Source: CAVZCK01 sp963798805 (GTDB taxonomy: Bacteria; Pseudomonadota; Alphaproteobacteria; Rhizobiales; Rhodomicrobiaceae). Taken from it: a stretch of 64,000 nt of DNA. A program made the translations under genes and the position numbers. This document shows positions 44,224 to 53,585 of this stretch, piece after piece. The notes under the pieces are model-generated. The model saw only the letters and a list, made by a program, of their open reading frames with translations. It had not been told where the DNA came from and did not search any database. The stretch is from NCBI GenBank assembly GCA_963798805.1, contig CAWCVC010000009.1, forward strand, positions 62,001 to 126,000. The letters are read 5' to 3'. How positions within the stretch are numbered: the stretch's first letter is position 1; every line of letters begins with the position of its first letter.

Positions 44224-44880
44224 CAAAGTCTCCAGTTCGTAGATCAAGCAAGCCGTCCAAGCCCGCAGCAAAATTCGGCCGGTCTGAGCCCGGCGCCATG
44301 CGTAATTCAGAAGCCTCGAAGGTTGGCCACGCGAATCGCGACGCCTTCCGCCGCCTGCACCGAAGCGCGTGGCTGTCCGGCTCACTAACGCCTACACGCC
44401 ACAATCTCCCCGGCCTTGGTGACGATCTCGGCGCTTCGCTGGCTCGACATAAGACTTCTTCAATGCTTCTGCCTTACAACGCAATTATAGGTTGTGTTGA
44501 TTGACAATTATCTACCGGCAACCTCAAAAGATGATGCCCCGGCGGAGAACGCGGCAAACGGCGGTTGAGCTGAAGGTTTCGATGATGGTCCAGACCAAGT
44601 CGCACTGTCCGCGACCTGCCGCCGCTTTCCCTGGCATGCCGGGATCGGCACCGCGGGCGCAGTTCGCCTCCGGCTATGCGCACCGCAATTCCTTCCTCCT
44701 GAGCATCGGACGGAGCACCCAATTCTGCGGTCCCGCAGCGGCCTTGCGGCGCGGTCCCTCGGCCGCGGCTCGATGAACACGCCATGCAAATGCGAATTCA
44801 CCTTTACGCCCCAGTGAACCAGATGAGCGCCCCAACGAATTATCAGCCAAGTCATGATGGAGCCGGTCGGGAGCGGGGGC
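44224..44880. other. Long non-coding gap between cheY and cheB
   Basis: 657 bases between divergent starts. Several 90-100 codon frames exist on both strands, but none has family motifs; one on the minus strand is the antisense of cheB. An AT-rich stretch at 44478-44515 includes a TATAAT on the minus strand and TTGACAATTA on the plus strand and probably holds the promoters. A sigma-54 or CtrA site was not found. A decayed gene is possible. Confidence 0.5.
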
Positions 44881-45909
44881 ATGCCTAATCGCATTCGCGT
44901 TCTCGTCGTTGACGATTCCTCCTTCATGCGAAACGCGCTGACCCGCAATATCGAGCTGGACAGCCAATTCAAGGTGATCGATACCGCCGTCGATGGGCGC
45001 CAGGGCGTGGAAAAAGCGCTCCGGCTGAAACCGGACGTCGTAACGCTCGATGTCGAAATGCCGATCATGAATGGACTCGACGCGCTCAAGGCGATCGTCG
45101 GCAAGACCTCAATTCCGGTCATCATGGTGAGCGCGGTTACCGAGCACGGCGCGAAGACCACCATGGAAGCGCTTGAGATCGGAGCCGTCGACTTCATCCC
45201 GAAGTCCAAGGGCGCGGAGCTCATTCACGAGAAGCTGCTTGCGGCCTTCAACGCCAATCTTGCCCGGACGGGGCGCGCGCTGCGGCCTTTCGCTCCGCCG
45301 GTCGCGCCCATTCCGGCGCCACGCCGCGTCGTCGCGCCGCTCACGATCAAGCCGAAAATTGTGGTCATCGGCAGCAGCACCGGCGGGCCGCAGGCATTGC
45401 AGGAGGTCATCAAGCAGCTTCCGGCCAATCTTCCTGTCCCGGTTGTCATCGCACAGCACATGCCGCCTCAATTCACGCTCGCACTGGCGCGACGGCTCGA
45501 TGCGTCCTGTCCACCTCATGTCGTTGAGGCGACCGACGGCGAGCCGCTGGTTCCGGGCAACGTCTATATCGGCCCTGGCGGCATGCATCTGCGGGTGACG
45601 CAGACTGCGCTAAAGGTCGAGCCGGACCGGGGCGAAAGCCTCTATAAGCCAAGCGTGGACGTTCTCGCCGAGAGCGCACTGGCCGCATTCGGCAAGCATG
45701 TGCTGGGCATTATGCTGACCGGCATGGGCAATGACGGCATGCGGGAGTTCGTCAAGGTGCACAAGGCCGGTGGCTACAATGTCGTGCAAGATCAGGCGAC
45801 CTGCGTGGTCTATGGCATGCCTCGCGCAGTGACGGATGCCGGAGCCGCCGACGAAATCCTGCCGATCGACAAGATCGGGCTGCGCATCCGTGAAGCGTTC
45901 CGGATGTGA
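44881..45909 (+). CDS. cheB: Protein-glutamate methylesterase CheB
   Basis: Chemotaxis adaptation enzyme of 342 residues that removes methyl groups from (and deamidates) receptors when phosphorylated by CheA. The receiver domain has VLVVDDSSFMRNAL and phospho-site Asp57 (VTLDVEMPIMNG). The C-terminal esterase has its triad in IGSSTGGPQAL (Ser), IAQHMPPQF (His) and LTGMGNDGM (Asp). The ATG at 44881, with GGGAG upstream, is preferred over 44854. cheA, cheW and cheR are not in the window. Its stop lies nine bases from the fliM stop (convergent). Confidence 0.94.
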   Translation: MPNRIRVLVVDDSSFMRNALTRNIELDSQFKVIDTAVDGRQGVEKALRLKPDVVTLDVEMPIMNGLDALKAIVGKTSIPVIMVSAVTEHGAKTTMEALEIGAVDFIPKSKGAELIHEKLLAAFNANLARTGRALRPFAPPVAPIPAPRRVVAPLTIKPKIVVIGSSTGGPQALQEVIKQLPANLPVPVVIAQHMPPQFTLALARRLDASCPPHVVEATDGEPLVPGNVYIGPGGMHLRVTQTALKVEPDRGESLYKPSVDVLAESALAAFGKHVLGIMLTGMGNDGMREFVKVHKAGGYNVVQDQATCVVYGMPRAVTDAGAADEILPIDKIGLRIREAFRM

Positions 45910-45918
45910 CGGCGCGGG

Positions 45919-46869
45919 TCAGCTTTTCGATGGCCCCTTGAGCAGATTGTCGATGATCAGGTCCTTCGAGCTGTTGACGGCTTCGACCACGCAAAGAAAC
46001 CGGCCATTCGCCTGACCGAGCTTTGCCGCATAAAGCTGCTCTCCGCCGCTTTGGATCGTGATGAGATCCTGGGTATGGGCCCGCAGCTCGACGAGCTGCC
46101 CGACATGGAAACTTCTGACCTCGCCCAGGGTCATGGTGCGGGTCTCGAGGACCGCCTGCAAGGTTACGTCAGTCGCCGATATGCCGCGCTGCATCCGCTG
46201 TGTCCAGCGCGGATCGTGCGGCTGGCTCACCGGCTGATGCTCGCGGGCGAGCTTCTTCCGGAGCGGATAAAGCGCCGCCTGCGGGATCAGAATGAACATA
46301 CGTCCGCCGTGATCCATGACCTGGAACAAAATCTGTGCCGCGACGACCGGGAGATCGTTCGGCCCCAAAATCGTGAACTCGACGCTCGTCTCCAGCCGGT
46401 CGAACTTGAAGCCGACCTGTCCGATCAATTCGAAGCACGCCTCCAGCGCGCTGGCCGCCATGATCAGCACTTCCTTGATGAAGCGGCCCTCGAAATTCGA
46501 AAAGGACCGGTCCGACTCGAAAGCGGTCTCGGTGCCATCGGCGCCGAAGGAGGCTTCGATCAGAGAAAAGGCGAATTTGCGGTCGACACCGATCAGGATC
46601 GTCGAATCCCATTCCGGGACGTAAAAAGTCGCGGCGATGGCGTCTTCGTAATTCTCCAGAATGTCCCAGGCGTTGTCCGGCTTGACCTGGTTCACGAAGA
46701 ATGTTGTCGGCGCGGAGCAAAAGCGCCGCATTCCTTCGCTGCAGGAGGTGGCGACACGTTCGAAGATGGCATGGAGAACGGGAAGCTTATCGATCGCCAG
46801 CTTCGGCGTCTCGAGAAGCGCTTCGACCATGCGACGCGCGGCCGCCGAATGTGACGAGTTGTCCGGCAT
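45919..46869 (-). CDS. fliM: Flagellar motor switch protein FliM
   Basis: 316 residues; C-ring protein that receives phospho-CheY. The middle CheC-like domain shows YVPEWDSTILIGVD and LIEASFGADG, and a FilM/SpoA-type C-terminus has MTLGEVRSFHVGQLVEL and AAKLGQANGRFLCVVE. The extreme N-terminal CheY-binding EIDALL-type peptide of enteric FliM is not obvious, as in rhizobial FliM. It follows fliG after a 96-base gap. Confidence 0.88.
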   Translation of the reverse strand: MPDNSSHSAAARRMVEALLETPKLAIDKLPVLHAIFERVATSCSEGMRRFCSAPTTFFVNQVKPDNAWDILENYEDAIAATFYVPEWDSTILIGVDRKFAFSLIEASFGADGTETAFESDRSFSNFEGRFIKEVLIMAASALEACFELIGQVGFKFDRLETSVEFTILGPNDLPVVAAQILFQVMDHGGRMFILIPQAALYPLRKKLAREHQPVSQPHDPRWTQRMQRGISATDVTLQAVLETRTMTLGEVRSFHVGQLVELRAHTQDLITIQSGGEQLYAAKLGQANGRFLCVVEAVNSSKDLIIDNLLKGPSKS

Positions 46870-46965
46870 AACTCGTAGCCTAGCGAATCGCTGGTTGCAA
46901 ATTTCTCAACCACAATGGGTCACGCGCCTTACGCGAGGCTTATACGGCTTAGCACTTCTGTTCGC

Positions 46966-47973
46966 CTACTCGTCGCCGTGAATGTCGATCTGTCCTCTTT
47001 CGGACAGCTTAAGGGCAAGATCTGCAATCGACCGCCGGGCTTTCTGTATGTCGCGCTGCGGCGGATTGGCTCCGCTCGTCAGCTCTTGTTCGATCATGCG
47101 CCGATTGCGCATGCCGATCGAGCCCAGGATCAACTCGCTCAGTTTCTTGTCGGCGCCGGAGAGCGCCAGAATGATCTGCTCGGGCGGAATTTGATCGAAC
47201 AGCTTGGCGACGGCTTCGGGCCGCAGCTTGATGATGTCGTCGAAGGTGAAGAGTAGTCCTTTGACCTTCTCCGCCTCCTTCGGCCTGAACTCGCTGAGCG
47301 CAGCGAACACCTCATCCATATGGTCGCGGTTCATGCGGTTGATGATGTCGGCGATGCGGGCGTGGACGTTGCCGCCGGCAGCCCCGCCGCCCTTATGCAG
47401 GAGCTCTTCGTGCAATGCGACTTCCAGAAGCTCCAGCGGCAGATCAAGTACGTGCTTCATCGTCAGCATTCGCCGCATGAGGTCGTTCCGCAGCTCGGTC
47501 GGCATGGCCTCCAGAACGGCTGCCGCCGCGACCGGTGATGCCTTCGAAAGCACGAAGGCGGCAACCTGTGGATGCTCCTTCATCAGATAGTTGGCGACCG
47601 GCATTTCCGACATCTGCGACAGGCGCGGCCATACGGCACGTTTGTCGCCACCTCGCAGATCCTGAAGGATTTCCGCCACACGCTCGGGGGGCACGACCTC
47701 ATGCAGAAGCTGCTCGACCTCGGTCAAGGTCGCGTGAAGATCGGTGCCGCCGTCGTCGAGCCTCGACGTGAACTCGGTTATGATATCGTCAAGAACGAGA
47801 CGCGAGACAGACCCGAGCCCGGCGGCCAACTCGGCAACCGACTTGATCTCGTCTTCTTCGAAATGCTTAAGGATACGCGTTGCGAGCGGCTTGCCCATGG
47901 CCAGGAGCAATGCGGCCGCCTTGTCGCGGCCAGTCAGCGCGCGTTTCGGCGGCGTTGCGTCAGCCTTGGTCAT
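46966..47973 (-). CDS. fliG: Flagellar motor switch protein FliG
   Basis: C-ring protein of 335 residues that couples stator ion flow to torque. The N-terminal FliF-binding domain has ALTGRDKAAALLLAMGK. The middle domain carries the EHPQ motif (MKEHPQVAAFVLS). The C-terminal torque helix has LFTFDDIIKL and a following charged region (ADKKLSELILGSIGMRNRRMIEQEL). It is in the minus-strand flagellar series, 68 bases after the FliL-like gene. Confidence 0.95.
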   Translation of the reverse strand: MTKADATPPKRALTGRDKAAALLLAMGKPLATRILKHFEEDEIKSVAELAAGLGSVSRLVLDDIITEFTSRLDDGGTDLHATLTEVEQLLHEVVPPERVAEILQDLRGGDKRAVWPRLSQMSEMPVANYLMKEHPQVAAFVLSKASPVAAAAVLEAMPTELRNDLMRRMLTMKHVLDLPLELLEVALHEELLHKGGGAAGGNVHARIADIINRMNRDHMDEVFAALSEFRPKEAEKVKGLLFTFDDIIKLRPEAVAKLFDQIPPEQIILALSGADKKLSELILGSIGMRNRRMIEQELTSGANPPQRDIQKARRSIADLALKLSERGQIDIHGDE

Positions 47974-48041
47974 TCTGGCCTCGCGGGCAGAATCCGGCTG
48001 AATCTCCCATGTGGGCGGGAAGCGGGAAGGCGCACCCGGCG

Positions 48042-48527
48042 TCAGCCAAAGCTGGGCCCTCCGCTCAGCGCTCCGCCGCGCAGCCGATCCTGCGGCAGAT
48101 AGTTGAGCTCCTGAACGAGCACATCCTTGACGAAATTGTCTCCGAACCGCGCATTGACGTTTTTCTTGATCAGCGCGCTGAGCTTGGCGACGTCACGCTT
48201 CTCCGGATTGCGAAAGTCGATAGCCTCGCCGCTGTAGATGACCTTGATTGCCTCGTCGATCAGAAAAATGTCCGGCTTGACGGGCATGTTCTTGAGGGCC
48301 GCCGCGTTGATGCGGAATACGAATTGAGCAAGCACATAGCCCTTCAGACCGCCATTGGCGAGAACGGGAACGGTTATCATCTTCGTTTGAAGCTGCTCGA
48401 CCGGCTCGTCATCGTCTTTGGCGGCCGTCTCGATCTGCGGCTTCTGCGTCTGCCAGACGATGGTGGCATAGGCCGAGCCGAGAGTGATGGCGCAAATCCA
48501 GAATCCCAGCAGCAGATACTTGATCAC
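48042..48527 (-). CDS. FliL-like flagellar membrane protein
   Basis: 161 residues. One N-terminal TM helix (about 3-22, KYLLLGFWICAITLGSAYAT) is followed by a periplasmic domain with KGYVLAQFVFRIN, IDEAIKVIYSGEAIDF and a helical LIKKNVNARFGDNFVKDVLVQEL tail. Size, topology and strand/helix order match FliL, the basal-body protein near the stators, but the sequence is divergent and the name is tentative. The ATG overlaps the stop of the FlgN-like gene (ATGA), so the two are coupled. Confidence 0.6.
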   Translation of the reverse strand: MIKYLLLGFWICAITLGSAYATIVWQTQKPQIETAAKDDDEPVEQLQTKMITVPVLANGGLKGYVLAQFVFRINAAALKNMPVKPDIFLIDEAIKVIYSGEAIDFRNPEKRDVAKLSALIKKNVNARFGDNFVKDVLVQELNYLPQDRLRGGALSGGPSFG

Positions 48528-49003
48528 GGCGCCTGCCCTTTGCTGCGGAAGGCAAGCGTATAGGTGCCATCGGACTCGGCATCGCGGATGCTCTGAGCGA
48601 TGATCGTGGCTATCTCGCGCACCGCTTCGAGGTGAAGCTTGACCACATGCCGGTTCGTCTCGAGCTTGCTGTTGAGATCCGAGATCAGATCCAAGATGTA
48701 CCGGTCGGGTTTGCTGCCTTCGAGCAGGCGCAGCGCCTTGTTAAGCTCGATCAGTCCAAGGCTTTTCCGGTCGTTGAATGGCTTCAAATCGGGGGCGGCG
48801 CGGCTGCGCAGTGCCGCCGTCTCTTCTTCGATGACACCTGCAAGCCGCGTGACGGCAGTTTCGACGATGCCGCGGATCACGAGCCGCCGATCGCCGGGTC
48901 TTGCCGAACCCACGCCCTTGCCTTCCGGGACGTGCTGCTCAGCGCTGCCCGGCTCGCCGGCGGCTTCGGACGGATTCGGGGCTTTTGTCGGATCGAACGC
49001 CAT
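48524..49003 (-). CDS. FlgN-like flagellar export chaperone (tentative)
   Basis: 159 residues. A 35-residue polar start is followed by a mainly helical protein: VIRGIVETAVTRLAGVIEEE, then KSLGLIELNKALRLLEG and a long helix with NRHVVKLHLEAVREIATIIAQ, ending DGTYTLAFR. The pattern of long helices with an N-x-x-V/L-L block and a late Tyr is like FlgN, chaperone of hook-filament junction proteins. It lies between the rod-binding protein and the FliL-like gene in a tight series. The call rests on pattern and position. Confidence 0.5.
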   Translation of the reverse strand: MAFDPTKAPNPSEAAGEPGSAEQHVPEGKGVGSARPGDRRLVIRGIVETAVTRLAGVIEEETAALRSRAAPDLKPFNDRKSLGLIELNKALRLLEGSKPDRYILDLISDLNSKLETNRHVVKLHLEAVREIATIIAQSIRDAESDGTYTLAFRSKGQAP

Positions 49004-49009
49004 CTCGTC

Positions 49010-49642
49010 TTATCCACGTTTGGGCAAGGCAGAGATCGCCGCTGCCGGGCCGTTGGCCGTCTGATCTCCGTCCGTTCCCAGCAGCTTCTGGAGAGGTGCC
49101 AAATAGTCGGCGCTCGCCTCTTGGGCCTTGCTGCCCGGCGTTGCCGGCCTCACGGCCGCGGGCGTAACGGACTTGCGCATTTTCGCGCGATGGTCCGCGA
49201 TCTTCTTGGCGATGCCGAACTCGCCGCTCTTGGCAAGCTCGTTGGCAATCTGCTCCGCAAGCATGGACTTCCAGATCATGCCTGCCGGACCAGTGCCGAA
49301 GAAGCCGCTGGACTCTTGCGGCAGCATCGACTCGACGAAAGTTTGCAGGAAGAATGCCTCGAACTGCGTATAGGCCTTGTCGGGCCGCTGTTTGCCGGAT
49401 GGGACGAGCGGAGCCGAGCCAGCGCGCGCCGACGCAGCGGCCTCAGCATTGGCGAGGATCGCGGCGGCGTTTTGGGAAAGCGCCGTCGGCGCTGTCTTAG
49501 TCGCAGCCGCGGCAGCGAGATCGGCAGCCGCCATGCGATCGCCGGCGGCCCGGGCGAGCTTTTCCACGGCCGCTTTATACCTTTGCGGATCAGCTGCCTT
49601 GGCGACGCCGAGCAGGATATCCGAAGAAGGCGAGATCGACAC
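49010..49642 (-). CDS. Rod-binding protein (FlgJ N-terminal domain type)
   Basis: 210 residues. The C-terminal half has the rod-binding FEAFFLQTFVESMLP and a GPAGMIWKSMLAEQIANELA block, as in the FlgJ N-terminal domain. There is no muramidase domain, which is normal for alphaproteobacteria. The open frame reaches 49744 and would overlap fliJ by 50 bases. The GTG at 49642 has GGAG seven bases upstream and begins VSISPSSDILLG, so it is preferred. It helps rod assembly through the peptidoglycan layer. Confidence 0.8.
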   Translation of the reverse strand: MSISPSSDILLGVAKAADPQRYKAAVEKLARAAGDRMAAADLAAAAATKTAPTALSQNAAAILANAEAAASARAGSAPLVPSGKQRPDKAYTQFEAFFLQTFVESMLPQESSGFFGTGPAGMIWKSMLAEQIANELAKSGEFGIAKKIADHRAKMRKSVTPAAVRPATPGSKAQEASADYLAPLQKLLGTDGDQTANGPAAAISALPKRG

Positions 49643-49694
49643 AGCAGCGTCTCCAGGTTTCTGGGGAAATCCTGTTGGCTGTAGCGCCGCTATC

Positions 49695-50093
49695 TTACGG
49701 GAGGCTTGCGCTGCCACGGCCCGAATAGCGCTCGATAATGTCATTCAGCTCGCGCTCCTTGCGGCTGCTGGAGGCGCGCCGGTCCAGCGTCCTCTTCAGA
49801 CGCTCGGCGGTCTTCATCTTGACGGTCTGTTCGAGCAGCCGTTGCGAATGCTCATCGCGCGCTTCCGCGACCCGTTGCGCTTCGCCAGCCAGCGACTTTA
49901 GGAATCTTGCGGTCGTATCCACGAACATCCCATGCAGCGCGTCATCCGTATCGAGTGCGCGGATCACTTCGTGCTGAGACATCTCCAGCTCGTCATAGCG
50001 CCGCTGCAGCTCGATTTTCCGCTGCTCCTCGATCCGATTGAGCTGATGCAGCACGTCGAGGAGACGCCGCATGCGCCTGGCTCTGTTTTCCAT
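49695..50093 (-). CDS. fliJ: Flagellar export protein FliJ-like
   Basis: 132 residues, almost wholly charged coiled coil (LLDVLHQLNRIEEQRKIELQRRYDELEMSQ and a long basic C-terminal half). This fits FliJ, the central stalk of the flagellar export ATPase. Its place between fliR and the rod-binding protein supports the call; coiled-coil sequence alone would be weak. The ATG at 50093 lies six bases after the fliR stop. Confidence 0.7.
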   Translation of the reverse strand: MENRARRMRRLLDVLHQLNRIEEQRKIELQRRYDELEMSQHEVIRALDTDDALHGMFVDTTARFLKSLAGEAQRVAEARDEHSQRLLEQTVKMKTAERLKRTLDRRASSSRKERELNDIIERYSGRGSASLP

Positions 50094-50099
50094 CCGGCC

Positions 50100-50855
50100 T
50101 CACCCTCTGATCAGCCAGCGGCCGAAGCCGTTGATAAAAATCTGCAAAAACTCTCCGATCGTGAAGTAAAGAAGGAATAAGCTGCCAAGAATGACAAAGG
50201 GTAAGGATATGAAATAGACGGCAATCTGCGGGGTCAATTTGTTGATTATGCCGAACAACAGGTTAACCGCGATCGAGTAGATGATGAACGGGCCACTGAT
50301 TTGCAGGGCAAGGACGAATGCGTCGGACAGCGCATTGCTGAATTGTATCAGCCCGAACTGTGCGCCGTAGCCACCCGTCACCGGCAGCACGCGATAGGAG
50401 GCAAGCAGCCCGCGCAGCACTTCCCAATGCAGGCCGGTGATGAAAAACAGGACAGTAGCCGTCAACGTGATCAGCGCGGCAAGCGTCTGGTTCGGCTCGG
50501 CGGTTTCAAGCGGTATGCCGGGAAGATTGGAAAAGCCGGTAAAGGACGCAATCGCGGCCCCCATGAAATCGAGCGCAAAGAAGAACATGCGGCCCATCAG
50601 GCCGATGAGCGAACCGATCGTCACTTCGGACATCAGCAATTGCAGGTCACGTCCCGGCGAAAGCTCGGCGACGGCCTTGGACAGATCCGGCAGCAGGATC
50701 GGTGCGAGCGCAAGCGTGATGGCAAAGGCGAGAAACAGCCGGATCTGCGCGGGTATGCGCGAGCTGGAAAAGCCCGGCATGAACATCAGGCATCCGCCGA
50801 TCCGGCAAAAAAGCAGAAAGGTGAGCAGCACCGTGTCGCTGCTGATGGGCGTCAC
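50100..50855 (-). CDS. fliR: Flagellar export apparatus protein FliR
   Basis: Inner-membrane protein of 251 residues with about six hydrophobic segments. It includes FCRIGGCLMFMPGFSSSRIPAQIRLFLAF near the start, FITGLHWEVLRG in the middle and GIINKLTPQIAVYFISLPF, the strongly conserved FliR block, near the end. It starts with GTG at 50855 in a GTGA overlap with the flhA stop. Part of the FliPQR export gate. Confidence 0.95.
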   Translation of the reverse strand: MTPISSDTVLLTFLLFCRIGGCLMFMPGFSSSRIPAQIRLFLAFAITLALAPILLPDLSKAVAELSPGRDLQLLMSEVTIGSLIGLMGRMFFFALDFMGAAIASFTGFSNLPGIPLETAEPNQTLAALITLTATVLFFITGLHWEVLRGLLASYRVLPVTGGYGAQFGLIQFSNALSDAFVLALQISGPFIIYSIAVNLLFGIINKLTPQIAVYFISLPFVILGSLFLLYFTIGEFLQIFINGFGRWLIRG

Positions 50856-52939
50856 GAGATCGTTCCGAGCGACTGGATCTGAACGCCGCGCGCAATCTCC
50901 ACATGCGACAGGACAGGAAGCGTGGGGAACAGCCGCTCAGTGACCATCCGCACATAGGGGCGCGCGTCGGGAGCCGCGACCAGCACGAAATTATGCCCCT
51001 CGTCCATCAAGCTACGGACGACCTTCGACGTCTCCGCGCCGAATTGCTCGATCAGACGGGGATCGATGTCGAACTCGACGACATCGCCTTTGCCGTCGCG
51101 CTTCAGCGCCTGGTGGAAGGCGATGTCCCAACGATTGCCGAGCCGCAGCACTTTCAGCACGCCATTATCGGAAAGGTCCCCGCAGATCTGTTGCGCCATC
51201 CGCATCCGCACATGCTCGGCGAGCTGTTCCACCCGGCGTACATGCGGCGCGACTTCCGCGATGGCTTCGAGGATCAAATGCAAATTGCGGATCGAAATAC
51301 GCTCGGCCAGCAGCAGCTTCAGCACGGCCTGGAGCGTCGAATGGGTCAGATGCGCCGGGATCATCTCGTCGATCAGCCGGCGATAATCGGGCTCGAGCCG
51401 GTCGATCAGCGAGCGCATGTCCTTGTAGGAGAGAAGCTGCGCCAGGTTGTTGCGGATGATCTCGCCCAGATGGGTGAGCAGGACAGAGATATTGTCGACC
51501 GGAGTGAAGCCTTCGCGTTTCAGCGTGTTGAGGAACATATCCGACGCCCAGAGCGCCTTCATGCCGAAAGCCGGCTCGCGCACCTCGTCGCCCGGAACGC
51601 TGGGGCGCGGTCCGTCGCCGACTATCACCATGACCTCGCCGATGCGAAGCTCGCCTGTCGCGACGATGGTGCCGTGAATTCTGATCTGATAGGCCTTCGG
51701 CTCGATGCCGAGATCGTCGGTCAGCCGAATGTCGGGGATGACGAAACCGTATTGTTTGGCAAATTTGCGCCGCATCTTGCTGACGCGGTGAGCCAATTCC
51801 GTGTGATGCGGGAGCAGTGAGCTCGAAAGCTGCTTGCCGAGACAGAGCTCGATCTCGGAGGTTTTGAGCGATTCCTTGATCGACTGCCGCGCCTCTTCTT
51901 CGGCGATTGCCTCGGCCTCCTGGACCTCCTTGTCCTCGCGCTCCTTTGCCGCCGCCTGGCGGCGCGGGATCGTATAAGCCATGAAGGACAGCGTGCCGGC
52001 CAGCAGGGCAAACGGTAGAAAGGGGAGGCCGGGTGCGACGGCCAGCATCAGCAACACGACGGAAGCGACGAAGATCGCCCGCGGATAGGTGCTGAGCTGT
52101 CCAAATACCGCGACATTGGCCGATCCGCGCGTGCCGCCTTTCGAGACCAGGAGACCGGCGGCGAGCGAGACGATCAGCGCCGGGATCTGCGTCACGAGGC
52201 CGTCGCCGACGGACAGCTTCACGAAAACGTCGGCGGCTTCTCCCACGGACATGCCATGGCGCGCGGTGCCGATGATGATGCCGCCGAACATGTTGACGAG
52301 GGTGATCAGAATGCCGGCGATCGCATCGCCGCGGACGAATTTCGATGCGCCGTCCATTGCGCCGTAAAACGAGCTTTCTTCCTCGAGCTCGCGTCTGCGG
52401 GCCATCGCCTCCTTGTCATTGATCAGACCGGCCGAAAGATCCGCGTCGATCGCCATTTGCTTGCCGGGAATGGCATCGAGCGTAAACCTGGCGCCGACCT
52501 CCGCGATGCGGGTCGCGCCCTTGGTGATGACCAGGAAATTCACCGTCACCAGGATGACGAAGACAATTGTGCCGATGACGAAATCGCCGCTCATGACGAA
52601 ATTGGCGAAGCCGGCGATGACATGGCCCGCCGCCGTCACGCCACTCGATCCATTGGAAAGAATGAGGCGGGTGGTGGCGATGTTGAGCGACAGGCGCAAC
52701 AGCGTCGCGATCAGCAGGATGGTTGGGAAGGCGGAGAAATCGAGCGGCCGCTGGATCCAGAGCGCAACCATCAGGATGAGCACGGAGAAGGCGATAGACA
52801 GGGCGAGCCCGATATCCATCACCGCCGGCGGCAGCGGCAGGAACAGCACCGTCAAAATGAAGACGATGCCGACCGCGAAGCTGACATCCTGGCGTCCGGA
52901 CTGAGTAAGCGGCTGCGTGCCGCCGACTGATGCAGCCAT
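50852..52939 (-). CDS. flhA: Flagellar export gate protein FlhA
   Basis: 695 residues. The N-terminal half has about eight TM helices. It contains RPLDFSAFPTILLIATLLRL and the FHIPEP-region block FTLDAIPGKQMAIDADLSAGLI. The cytoplasmic C-terminal half has LTDDLGIEPKAYQIRIHG and the late VISYKD/LLSYKDMRSL-type block that receives export chaperones. The first gene of the minus-strand flagellar series, with GAGGGA before its ATG. It is divergent from the flavodoxin-like gene (166 bases between starts). Confidence 0.97.
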   Translation of the reverse strand: MAASVGGTQPLTQSGRQDVSFAVGIVFILTVLFLPLPPAVMDIGLALSIAFSVLILMVALWIQRPLDFSAFPTILLIATLLRLSLNIATTRLILSNGSSGVTAAGHVIAGFANFVMSGDFVIGTIVFVILVTVNFLVITKGATRIAEVGARFTLDAIPGKQMAIDADLSAGLINDKEAMARRRELEEESSFYGAMDGASKFVRGDAIAGILITLVNMFGGIIIGTARHGMSVGEAADVFVKLSVGDGLVTQIPALIVSLAAGLLVSKGGTRGSANVAVFGQLSTYPRAIFVASVVLLMLAVAPGLPFLPFALLAGTLSFMAYTIPRRQAAAKEREDKEVQEAEAIAEEEARQSIKESLKTSEIELCLGKQLSSSLLPHHTELAHRVSKMRRKFAKQYGFVIPDIRLTDDLGIEPKAYQIRIHGTIVATGELRIGEVMVIVGDGPRPSVPGDEVREPAFGMKALWASDMFLNTLKREGFTPVDNISVLLTHLGEIIRNNLAQLLSYKDMRSLIDRLEPDYRRLIDEMIPAHLTHSTLQAVLKLLLAERISIRNLHLILEAIAEVAPHVRRVEQLAEHVRMRMAQQICGDLSDNGVLKVLRLGNRWDIAFHQALKRDGKGDVVEFDIDPRLIEQFGAETSKVVRSLMDEGHNFVLVAAPDARPYVRMVTERLFPTLPVLSHVEIARGVQIQSLGTIS

Positions 52940-53105
52940 ACCAATCCCTCGGTCGAATTCAGGATGGGAGATTGGCTGACGAAGCTTGCGCGAAGGTGCT
53001 CAAGCGCGGGCCGGCGGCGAAGGGCGATTTCAACTTTGGAGACCGCCGCCGCCGACCGATACGGGCTTGCGCCTGAGCCGTTCGCGCGGCACCTTGAGCG
53101 ATGAT

Positions 53106-53573
53106 ATGACCGACAAGACATTGCTCATCGTTGCCCATGCACCGTCGCCGAATACGGCAAGGTTGCGCGATGCGCTTATTGCCGGAGCCCTGGCGGACGG
53201 CATTTATGGCGTGTCCGCAAGATGCCTCTCGCCCTTCGATGCCGGACCGGAGGAGGTGATGGCAGCGCAGGCCGTCATCCTGGCAACGACGGAAAATCTC
53301 GGCTATATGAGCGGCGCGCTGAAAGATTTCTTCGACCGCATCTATTATCCCTGCCTCGAGAAAACCCAGGGCATGCCTTATGCGCTCGTCATCCGCGCCG
53401 GCCATGACGGCACAGGAACGCGCCGCGCAGTCGAGACGATCGTGACCGGGCTGCGATGGCGCGCGGTTCAGGAGCCGCTGATCTGCCGGGGCGAGTTTCG
53501 CGAGGAGCTCATCGGCCGGTGCACCGAGCTCGGCACTGCGATGGCTGCCGGTCTTGAGGCGGGGATCTTCTGA
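53106..53573 (+). CDS. Flavodoxin-like / NAD(P)H-dependent FMN reductase family protein
   Basis: 155 residues with a flavodoxin fold: TLLIVAHAPSPNTARLRDALIAGA (phosphate loop for FMN), AVILATTENLGYMSGALKDFFDRIYY (flavin-facing loop as in the WrbA/FMN-reductase group) and a late ALVIRAGHDGTGT. The electron donor and substrate are not evident. The ATG at 53106 is preferred; the frame is open upstream, but only into the flhA promoter region. Convergent with the GNAT gene. Confidence 0.8.
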   Translation: MTDKTLLIVAHAPSPNTARLRDALIAGALADGIYGVSARCLSPFDAGPEEVMAAQAVILATTENLGYMSGALKDFFDRIYYPCLEKTQGMPYALVIRAGHDGTGTRRAVETIVTGLRWRAVQEPLICRGEFREELIGRCTELGTAMAAGLEAGIF

Positions 53574-53585
53574 GCCGAGCCGGTG

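Noticed and set aside
48632..49684. 350-codon plus-strand frame in the flagellar cluster
   Set aside because: Antisense to the FlgN-like and rod-binding genes, with no motif of its own.
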